Below are positions 29,176 through 36,109 of a DNA stretch of 64,000 bases, one piece after another. Both the position numbers and the translations under genes were made by a program. A model generated the notes under the pieces. The model had not been told where the DNA came from, searched no databases, and saw only the letters and a list, made by a program, of their open reading frames with translations. This stretch comes from Rhodoligotrophos defluvii (lineage in GTDB: Bacteria; Pseudomonadota; Alphaproteobacteria; Rhizobiales; Im1). Numbering within the stretch: position 1 is the first letter of the stretch; every line of letters begins with the position of its first letter. Location: the NCBI RefSeq assembly GCF_005281615.1, contig NZ_SZZM01000001.1:248272-312271 (forward strand). The letters run 5' to 3'.

Positions 29176-29988
29176 ATGAGCGGCGCCCCGGCCCGTGCAC
29201 TCGACAAGGCGGACGAGGCTTCGTCCGTCACCGTGCATGCGGTGGCCTGCGGCCCTCACGGCACGCAGGCGATCAGCTGGGCGCTGGCCGAGGAAGTGCC
29301 GGTGGCGCTGATGTACAATTCCGAGCCCCATGCGGTGATGATGGCGAGCCCGGCGGATCTCAAGGATTTCGCCATCGGCTTCTCGCTTTCGGAGGGCATC
29401 GTCCAGGTTTATGCGGATATCAGCCAGGTACTGGTCATGCCGGTGGAGGGCGGGTTTGCCTGCGATGTCGCGGTCGAGGAGGCCGCGCTGGCAGCCGCGC
29501 GCAAGCCGAAGCGGGCGATGGAGGGTCGCTCCGGCTGCGGCATCTGCGGCGTTGCCGAAATCGGCCAGGCGGTGCGGCGACAGCGCAAGGTGGCGCCGCT
29601 CACGCTTGACCCGCAAGCGGTGGGGCAGGGCTTTGCCGAGCTCAGCCGCCATCAGCCGATGAACCGGGTCAACCACTCGGTGCATGCGGCCGCGTGGTGT
29701 TCGCTCGGCGGCAAGGTGCGGCTTGCCCGCGAGGATGTGGGCCGGCACAACGCGCTGGACAAGCTGCTCGGCGCACTGGTGGCGCAGGGGTCGGATCTGA
29801 GCGACGGTTTCGTGGTCATGTCGAGCCGTTGCAGCTTCGAGCTGGTGCAGAAGGCGGCAACCCTCGGCGTGCGGGGGCTTGCCACCATTTCCGCGCCCAC
29901 GGCACTTGCGCTGGCGCTTGCCCGTGAGGCCGGCCTGGCGCTTGCGGCGAAGGCGGGAGAGCGGGTCGTCCTCTTTCCCAATTCTTGA
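29176..29988 (+). CDS. fdhD: Formate dehydrogenase accessory sulfurtransferase FdhD (FdsC)
   Basis: 270 residues. FdhD passes sulfur to the bis-MGD cofactor so that formate dehydrogenase becomes active. The essential cysteine pair is in GRSGCGICG, and REDVGRHNALDKL is the family signature. It lies 4 bp after fdsA in the fds operon. The ATG at 29176 is preferred because family similarity begins after it; an in-frame start inside fdsA is a poorer choice. Confidence 0.95.
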   Translation: MSGAPARALDKADEASSVTVHAVACGPHGTQAISWALAEEVPVALMYNSEPHAVMMASPADLKDFAIGFSLSEGIVQVYADISQVLVMPVEGGFACDVAVEEAALAAARKPKRAMEGRSGCGICGVAEIGQAVRRQRKVAPLTLDPQAVGQGFAELSRHQPMNRVNHSVHAAAWCSLGGKVRLAREDVGRHNALDKLLGALVAQGSDLSDGFVVMSSRCSFELVQKAATLGVRGLATISAPTALALALAREAGLALAAKAGERVVLFPNS

Positions 29989-29999
29989 GATTTTTCGAC

Positions 30000-30224
30000 A
30001 TGCATGACGCTGACCTCATCCGCATGGCCAACCAGATCGCCGGCTTCTTCAAGGCCTATCCTCACGAAGAAGCGGTGCGGGAAACCGCTAACCACATCAA
30101 GAATTTCTGGGACCCGCGGATGCGCCGCCAGATCCACGAGATCGGCCGGCGCGCGGACAGCGGCCTCGATCCGCTGGTGATCGAGGCCCTGCCCCAGGTG
30201 CCGGTGCCCGCGACGGCGGCGTAG
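30000..30224 (+). CDS. fdsD: Formate dehydrogenase delta subunit
   Basis: 74 residues. The conserved pattern RMANQIAGFFKAYPHEEAV followed by HIKNFWDPRMR is the FdsD family. It stabilises or matures the FdsABG complex and always sits at the end of fds operons. The ATG at 30000 gives the usual length; a TTG at 29985 overlapping the fdhD stop is an alternative start, and no strong Shine-Dalgarno settles the question. Confidence 0.92.
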   Translation: MHDADLIRMANQIAGFFKAYPHEEAVRETANHIKNFWDPRMRRQIHEIGRRADSGLDPLVIEALPQVPVPATAA

Positions 30225-30307
30225 ACGGAGCGGCTCGCGGCCTTCACTTTGCCATGCTCGCCCCCAATATGATGGCGGCCAAATCGTTCTCGTCACAAGG
30301 TATTTCG

Positions 30308-32368
30308 ATGAATTCCCCATCGGCTCGCTCCGAAACCAATCCCTTGCTCGCGCCCTGGAACACGCCCTACGCGGCACCGCCCTTCTCGGACATCCGCCCG
30401 GAGCATTTCCGGCCGGCCTTCGAGGCGTCCTTCGCCGCCCATGAGCGCGAGATCGCGGCCATTCGCAACGATCCCGAGCCGCCCAGCTTCGAGAACACCA
30501 TCGTCGCGATGGAACGGGCTGGGCGCGATCTGGACCGCGTCTCCTCCGTGTTTTTCAACCTGACCAGCGCGGATACCAATGATGCGCTGCAGGAGATCGA
30601 GCGCGAGATCGCGCCGGTGCTGGCGCGCCATTACAGCGCGATCCATCTCGATGGGGCGCTGTTCGCCCGCATCGCCGCCCTGTATGACCAAAGAGGTTCG
30701 CTCGACCTGACGGCCGAACAGCACCGGGTCCTCGAGCGCTACCACACCACCTTCCGCCGCCGGGGGGCCGGACTGGACGAGGCCGGCAAGACGCGGCTGG
30801 CTGAGATCACGGAGCGCCTTGCGGTCCTCGGCACGCAATTCGCCCAGAACGTGCTGGCTGACGAGCGCGCCTATGCCCTGGTGCTCGATGGGGAGGACGA
30901 CCTTGCGGGCCTGCCCGACTTCCTGATCGATGCGGCCGCCCAGGCCGCGCAGGAGCGAGGGCTGGCGGGCAAGCACGTGATCACGCTTTCGCGCTCCAGC
31001 ATCGAGCCGTTCCTGCAGTATTCGGCGCGGCGCGACTTGCGGGAGGCCGCGTTTCAGGCCTGGACGTCGCGCGGCGAAGGCGGCGGCCAAACGGACAACC
31101 GCGCCATCATCGGCGAGATGGTACGCCTGCGGGCCGAACGCGCCCGGCTGCTGGGCTATGAGAATTTCGCTGCCTTTCGGTTGGACGACACCATGGCCGG
31201 CTCGCCCGAGGCCGCACTGAACCTGCTCAACGCCGTTTGGGCACCGGCGCGCGAGCAGGCGCTGCGCGAACACGCTGCCTTGCAGGAACTGGTCGCCCGC
31301 GACGGGGGCAATTTCACGATCCAGCCGTGGGACTGGCGCTATTACGCGGAGCGCAGGCGCAAAGCGGAGTTCGATCTCGAGGAAAGCGAGATCAAGCCCT
31401 ATCTCCAGCTCGACAAGATGATCGAAGCGGCGTTCTACACCGCCGAACGGCTGTTCGGATTGCAGTTTACCGAGCGCAAGGACGTATCCGTGTACCACCC
31501 GGATGTCCGCGTGTGGGATGTGAAGGACGAGGGAGGCCGGCATCTCGGTCTGTTCCTCGGCGACTATTTTGCGCGGAGCGGAAAGCGCAGCGGCGCCTGG
31601 ATGAACGGCTTCCGCGGCCAGCACAAGCTCGATGGGGGCGAGCGGCCCATCATCGTCAACGTCATGAATTTCGCGAAGAGCGCGCCGGGCACCCCTACCC
31701 TGTTGAGCTTTGACGACGCGCGCACCCTGTTCCACGAATTCGGCCATGCCCTGCATGCGTTGATGTCGGACGTGACCTATCCCTCGATTGCCGGCACCTA
31801 TGTGAGCCGGGATTTCGTGGAGTTTCCCTCGCAAATCTACGAGCACTGGCTGGAGCAGCCGGAGGTTCTCAAGCGCTTCGCCCTGCACTACCGGACCGGC
31901 GCGCCGATGCCGGAGGCGCTTATCGATCGACTGCTCAAGGCGCGACGCTTCAACCAGGGATTCGCCACCGTGGAGTATTGCGCCTCGGCGCTGGTGGACA
32001 TGGATTTCCATCTGCTCGCCGATCCGGGCGAGATCGATGTCCGCGCCTTCGAGTCCGAGAGCCTGAAGCGCATCGGCATGCCGGAGGCGATTACCATGCG
32101 GCATCGGCCGACCCACTTCACCCATGTGTTCACCGGGGATGCCTATGCCGCAGGCTATTACTCGTATCTGTGGTCGGAGGTGCTGGACGCGGACGGGTTC
32201 GAGGCCTTCGAGGAAGCCGGCGACATCTTCGACGCGGAGACAGCCAAGCGGCTGAAGGAATTCGTCTATTCCGCCGGCAACCGGCGCGAGCCGACGGAGG
32301 CCTATGTGGCCTTCCGCGGCCGACCGCCGGTTCAGGATGCGCTGCTCCGGGGCCGCGGCCTGGCCTAA
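30308..32368 (+). CDS. dcp: M3 family zinc metallopeptidase (peptidyl-dipeptidase Dcp-like)
   Basis: 686 residues from the chosen ATG, which precedes the conserved NPLLAPWNTPYAAPPF opening. The zinc site is FHEFGHALHALM (HExxH), with the downstream glutamate in FVEFPSQIYEHW. The first ~450 residues form the helical lid that restricts entry to short peptides. It recycles cytoplasmic or periplasmic oligopeptides. There is no signal peptide. A start at 30254 would add 18 residues. Confidence 0.92.
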   Translation: MNSPSARSETNPLLAPWNTPYAAPPFSDIRPEHFRPAFEASFAAHEREIAAIRNDPEPPSFENTIVAMERAGRDLDRVSSVFFNLTSADTNDALQEIEREIAPVLARHYSAIHLDGALFARIAALYDQRGSLDLTAEQHRVLERYHTTFRRRGAGLDEAGKTRLAEITERLAVLGTQFAQNVLADERAYALVLDGEDDLAGLPDFLIDAAAQAAQERGLAGKHVITLSRSSIEPFLQYSARRDLREAAFQAWTSRGEGGGQTDNRAIIGEMVRLRAERARLLGYENFAAFRLDDTMAGSPEAALNLLNAVWAPAREQALREHAALQELVARDGGNFTIQPWDWRYYAERRRKAEFDLEESEIKPYLQLDKMIEAAFYTAERLFGLQFTERKDVSVYHPDVRVWDVKDEGGRHLGLFLGDYFARSGKRSGAWMNGFRGQHKLDGGERPIIVNVMNFAKSAPGTPTLLSFDDARTLFHEFGHALHALMSDVTYPSIAGTYVSRDFVEFPSQIYEHWLEQPEVLKRFALHYRTGAPMPEALIDRLLKARRFNQGFATVEYCASALVDMDFHLLADPGEIDVRAFESESLKRIGMPEAITMRHRPTHFTHVFTGDAYAAGYYSYLWSEVLDADGFEAFEEAGDIFDAETAKRLKEFVYSAGNRREPTEAYVAFRGRPPVQDALLRGRGLA

Positions 32369-32406
32369 GGCGGGGATGACGGTGACGTAGACGGCTGAAA
32401 ACAACC

Positions 32407-32697
32407 TGTCATGCCGGCCGCGCCTAGGCGCTGAGCCGGCATCCAGGGCCGCACGACGCAGGCTTTCCCCCTGGGGCCCCTGGATCACCCGGTCAAGCCG
32501 GGTGACGACGGTGGTTTGCAATTCAGCCTCCAGTCCGTCATGGCGGCCGCGCCTAGGCGCTGAGCCGGCATCCAGGGCCGCACGACGCAGGCTTTCCCCC
32601 TGGGACCCCTGGATCACCCCGGTCAAGCCCGGTGATGACATAAATAGCTGATCATCAATAGAATTCGTCATGCGCCGGCTCTACCGGCGCATCCAGG
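32407..32697. repeat. Cluster of five palindromic elements, partly a 129-bp tandem duplication
   Basis: Five hairpin elements at 32407-32447, 32480-32510, 32536-32576, 32609-32640 and 32666-32697 fill most of the gap between dcp and the diheme cytochrome gene. Elements 1+2 and 3+4 form two nearly identical composite units repeated at a 129-bp period. Conserved flanks are CCTGGAT and ATGACG. Elements 2 and 4 have loop TCAAG, and element 5 has TAGAG. Elements 1 and 3 have a longer arm with CGCCTAGGCGC. This 340-bp gap contains nothing else that I recognise. Confidence 0.85.
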
Positions 32698-32708
32698 GCC
32701 ACATGGTA

Positions 32709-33662
32709 TCAGTTCGACAGCGGCGGCAGAGAGGTGACGTATTCCGCAATCGCTTCTAGATCCTGCCGGGGCAGCTGGGAGAGGTTGGCCTGGACCTCGC
32801 CCATCCCGCCGGACGACAGGCCGTCATAGCCGAAGGCCTCGCCATATTCCAGCGCATCGGCAAGGTCCTCGACGCTCGCGAATTCCCCGCGCTCGATCAG
32901 GCCGCGCAGGCTCGGCACGCGGCCGCTTCCCTCGGGATGCGGCCCACCGGCGAGAAAGCGGCCGTTGTCGGCGATCATCAGCCCGTTACGCGGAGTGTGG
33001 CATTCCCCGCAATGGCCGGGGCCCCGCACCAGGTAGGCGCCACGGTTCCAGGCGGCGCTCCGCGCCGGGTCCGGGCGAAACGGCTCGCCGCGCATGGCCA
33101 AGCTCTGCCACCAGCCGAGCAGCGGGCGGATGAGGGCAAGCCCCGGCACGTCATGGGGCGGCACCGCATTCCGCACCGGCTGCAGGCGCATGAGATAGGC
33201 ATGCAGGTCGACCACATCGGTAAGCTGCATATTGCGATAGGAGGTATAGGGCAGCGCCGGCATGAGCAGAGTGCCGTCTGGCGCCACGCCGTGCATCAAG
33301 GCGTTGGCCAGATCCGCGGCCGACCAGCGGCCGATCCCGGTTTCGGCATCAGGGGTGAGATTGGGCGGATAGAAAGTGCCAACCGGCGTGACGAAGGCCT
33401 CGCCGCCAGTCGGCAGAGCCGTGTTATCCGCCGCTCCATCCTTGCCGGCGTGACAGGAGATGCAGCCGGCGGCGAAATAGACCAACCGGCCGTTCTCCGG
33501 GTCCGGGCGATGGTTCTGCGGAAGGTCCGATGCGGCCAGCCCTGCGGGCTGCGGCGCCAGCAGATAGAGCGCCGCGACGATCACGACAGCGACGGCGAGA
33601 ACGATGGCGAGGATCCGCAGCAATCCGATCAGCTCTCGGGGGCGCGGAAGGTCCGGTGGCAA
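32709..33662 (-). CDS. Diheme cytochrome c, membrane-anchored
   Basis: 317 residues. One N-terminal transmembrane helix (about 13-36) anchors two cytochrome c domains, with CISCH near residue 68 and CGECH near 224. The blocks PPNLTPDAETGIGRW and PALPYTSYRNMQ match the cytochrome subunits of membrane dehydrogenases. Its start is a TTG lying inside the upstream cytochrome c' gene (34-bp overlap), which suggests coupling. It probably accepts electrons from a periplasmic dehydrogenase not encoded nearby. Confidence 0.85.
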   Translation of the reverse strand: MPPDLPRPRELIGLLRILAIVLAVAVVIVAALYLLAPQPAGLAASDLPQNHRPDPENGRLVYFAAGCISCHAGKDGAADNTALPTGGEAFVTPVGTFYPPNLTPDAETGIGRWSAADLANALMHGVAPDGTLLMPALPYTSYRNMQLTDVVDLHAYLMRLQPVRNAVPPHDVPGLALIRPLLGWWQSLAMRGEPFRPDPARSAAWNRGAYLVRGPGHCGECHTPRNGLMIADNGRFLAGGPHPEGSGRVPSLRGLIERGEFASVEDLADALEYGEAFGYDGLSSGGMGEVQANLSQLPRQDLEAIAEYVTSLPPLSN

Positions 33663-34102
33663 CCAGCGCAGGATGCGCCGAGCGCCTTGAAGCTTTCCTG
33701 GAAGGCAGCCTGATCATTCGTCTTGCCGGCTTCGGCAACCGCAGCAGCCGCCTCCTTGGCGCGGTTCAAGGCTGCGGCGAACTCATCAGGCTTCTCCCAA
33801 ATTGCCGGAAGCGCCCGAGTCTCGCCGCCACCGCTGCCTTCCGGGAACAGCCCTTCCGCGCGATTCAATTGGGTAAGAATGGTGGAGGCCGCCTCGTTCA
33901 CCTTGGCGCCGTCGAACTCGGCCTCGCCGCGCGCTATCGGGACCAATACCTTCAGTTGGTCGCCGATGGTCTCCATCGCCTTCTCACGCTGGGCCGCGGG
34001 ATTGTCCTGTGCAAAGCCGGTACCGGTGACGAAGAGCCAGACCGCCGTGGCAAGGGCGATCATGACGGCCGCCCGAAGCGAGCTCCTGTGCAATGAGACC
34101 AT
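33629..34102 (-). CDS. Cytochrome c' / c556 family protein
   Basis: 157 residues: a signal peptide (1-~31, FAQD cleavage), a four-helix bundle region, and the heme motif CAGCH near the C-terminus followed by RTFR. C-terminal heme placement marks class II cytochromes (c' or c556). They bind NO or shuttle electrons in the periplasm. AGAGAGG lies 6 nt before the ATG at 34102, so this start beats the longer one. It overlaps the diheme cytochrome gene. Confidence 0.9.
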   Translation of the reverse strand: MVSLHRSSLRAAVMIALATAVWLFVTGTGFAQDNPAAQREKAMETIGDQLKVLVPIARGEAEFDGAKVNEAASTILTQLNRAEGLFPEGSGGGETRALPAIWEKPDEFAAALNRAKEAAAAVAEAGKTNDQAAFQESFKALGASCAGCHRTFRAPES

Positions 34103-34395
34103 AAGACGCCTCTCTCCCAAATGAAACGACATCCCGCATATTGGAGAATGAGCGTCTCACCTTCGCCACACACGAGTGCGTGAGTCCGTCATCCCAGAGG
34201 CCGGCGTTGCCCAATCCACACGCCAGCGTTCCTAATTTCGCCATCAAGCCGAAATATCTCGGGCGCCCCTGGTTCGCGGGGATACCAGTCTCCGGGAACC
34301 AAACATGACGTTCAGGAATCATACAGACTGAGCAGATTAGACCGTCTTTAATCTTTGATGTGCCAGACTCTGCGGTTCCTGCTGGAGCAGTCCAA

Positions 34396-34560
34396 ATGAA
34401 TAGTTTTCCCCCGTCCGACGACGAGGCGCGAAAGGCTACTGAAGGAGAGCCCGTCGTCAGTCCGGAAGTTCGCGAAGTACTTCACATGCTGCGTGCGTTG
34501 GAACAGCGGAACGGTGCAGCGACTTCTCCGAAAGCCAAATCGGCACCGACGAAGTCCTGA
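34396..34560 (+). CDS. Small hypothetical protein, 54 residues
   Basis: A short hydrophilic protein with a central helix (SPEVREVLHMLRALEQRN) and a Lys/Ala/Ser-rich tail. GGAG lies about 9 nt before the ATG, and a strong hairpin follows 26 bp after the stop. There is no signal peptide and no recognised family. The hairpin and ribosome site make it plausible, but length and composition leave doubt. Confidence 0.45.
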   Translation: MNSFPPSDDEARKATEGEPVVSPEVREVLHMLRALEQRNGAATSPKAKSAPTKS

Positions 34561-34880
34561 CGTTCTGATTGCCTCGCGTAGGCACCGGGCGCTGGCCATC
34601 ATCACAATGGCCAGCGCCCGCTCATAATCCCCTCATCCTTCCTTATCGTCCCCTAGTTCCGACGCGAGCCGGCCGGCCGCGGCGGATTTCGTGGTTGCGG
34701 GTCCCTTCTCGCTCCGGCCACGCGGTTGTGCTTTTGGCCTCGAATTGCCGCTTTTCCGCACCCGCTTCGCCCTGTTGAAACACGATGGTTCGGCCCCGGT
34801 TAGCCCTCCAAGTGTACAGTATCCTTAACTGAACACTTAGGTTGTTAGCCATCTTCACAATTCAAAACCGAGAATAAACG
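34561..34880. other. Intergenic region before the repeat protein gene
   Basis: 320 bases. It starts with the hairpin at 34587-34619. The last ~80 bases before the gene at 34881 fall in GC content and probably hold its promoter. I see no gene in this stretch and no defined operator. Confidence 0.45.
34587..34619. terminator. Strong hairpin after the 54-residue gene
   Basis: A perfect 13-bp stem (GGGCGCTGGCCAT/ATGGCCAGCGCCC) with a 7-nt loop follows the small gene. No U-tract follows, so it may block read-through by structure or by Rho, but it is the clearest stop signal here. Confidence 0.55.
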
Positions 34881-35915
34881 ATGTCTTTCAAATTCGGACC
34901 ATTAGGAAATTTAAGCTTCGGCCGACTTCAGGCCCTGCATGAGGACAAAAAACTTTCGGAGGCGGCGGATTATTTTACTGAGGCCGCCCACCACACGACC
35001 AAGCTCAAGGACGCCTTGGCTGGTTTCGTGAACTTCTTCAAGCGGCATCAGGAGCCCGAGGTGCCTGCCCTCGCCGAGGAGCCGGTCGTAAAGAACGGCG
35101 TAACCGTCATCACGCGCCCGGGTTTTTCATCCGAGCTGGAGGACCGGCTGGTGAGCACGGTCGCGGTCGCGGAGATGAACAAGGTTCATTTGCCCCTCAA
35201 TCCCGGCCAGAAGGAAGTGCTGAAGGAGGTCTACAACGTCGTCGAGGGGACGCCAGGAGACGACGAGCTGAAGGCCCCAGAGGGAGACCCGAAGAAGGGT
35301 AATCTCTATCTCGGCGAGGGCGGCATCAACGTCATCACCCTGACGGAGACCGCCGACACCATCATGCCGTACAAGGGCGGCAAGGACGTGCTGAAGAATT
35401 TCGACTGGACGAAGGACGTGGTCATGGTGCCCGCGGTCGCCGGTCCCCGCCACCAGCTCACGACGGTGGACACAAGGCGTGAGGAAGACGGACACGTGTC
35501 CATTCACGTCGATTCGGACCGGGACGGGCTGTTCGACTACGAGGCCCATATCTTCATGGCCGGGCAGGATCAGCAGGCGGACGAGGTGCTTGCGCGGCTC
35601 AAGAGAACTGCTGAAATCAACCGGAAGGAAAGCCATGTCGGCATGGAGGAGGAAGAGGCAGAGCCCGAGGATCAGCCGGAAGTCTCCAACGAAAATGCGG
35701 CAGCCTTCTTCGAAGCTCTGAATGCGGCTCAGGAACCCACCGAAGGGTTCCGTATCAGCAACGAGAACGCGGCAGCCTTCTTCAAAGCTCTGGAGCCGGC
35801 TCAGGAGGCCGATGAACCGTCTCGTGTCACCAACGAGAATGCGGCGGCCTTCTTCCACGCTCTGGCCTCAGCTCAAAGCGTGCAATCGCCTACCGACATG
35901 CTGCAGATGATCTGA
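34881..35915 (+). CDS. Unassigned protein with an RTX/serralysin-C-terminus-like module and three 24-residue C-terminal repeats
   Basis: 344 residues, no signal peptide, strongly acidic. Residues ~130-240 contain GEGGINVITLTETADTI, then GKDVLKNFDW and the calcium-loop-like DSDRDGLFDYEAHIF. This resembles the beta-roll/M10-C module that recurs four times in the next gene. The C-terminus has three 24-residue repeats opening (S/T)NENAAAFF. I found no known family for the whole protein. It is probably exported by a type I system or sits at the surface, but no transporter is encoded nearby. Confidence 0.75.
   Translation: MSFKFGPLGNLSFGRLQALHEDKKLSEAADYFTEAAHHTTKLKDALAGFVNFFKRHQEPEVPALAEEPVVKNGVTVITRPGFSSELEDRLVSTVAVAEMNKVHLPLNPGQKEVLKEVYNVVEGTPGDDELKAPEGDPKKGNLYLGEGGINVITLTETADTIMPYKGGKDVLKNFDWTKDVVMVPAVAGPRHQLTTVDTRREEDGHVSIHVDSDRDGLFDYEAHIFMAGQDQQADEVLARLKRTAEINRKESHVGMEEEEAEPEDQPEVSNENAAAFFEALNAAQEPTEGFRISNENAAAFFKALEPAQEADEPSRVTNENAAAFFHALASAQSVQSPTDMLQMI
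35685..35880 (+). repeat. 72-bp in-frame repeat encoding NENAAAFF units
   Basis: Three copies start at 35685, 35757 and 35829, the last truncated. Each encodes (S/T)NENAAAFF followed by a variable residue and AL, then a less conserved linker. Purifying selection is suggested because the first ten residues vary least. Confidence 0.88.
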
Positions 35916-36109
35916 CCGGCAGGGCGGCGTACCCGTCGATGCGCACTGCTTCGCCGGGGCGCCGCCTGGAAGCGTTTCCGCTTTTCTTCAAATCGCGCAA
36001 CCGCGTCTCAAGGTCTTGCTTGGTCGCATTTTCTTCACGCGAGCCGGTATCCACTTCGCTCGAAAATGCTCTAGACGGCTAGCGGTGCTGTCGTCCCTAT
36101 CTTTCTTCC

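Noticed and set aside
30293-32671. Long minus-strand open frame opposite the M3 peptidase gene
   Set aside because: Shadow of a well-supported gene; it also runs through the hairpin repeats, which makes coding unlikely.
32407-32697. CRISPR or insertion-sequence remnant
   Set aside because: No spacers of constant length, no transposase and no target-site duplication. The units are hairpins shared with other intergenic gaps.
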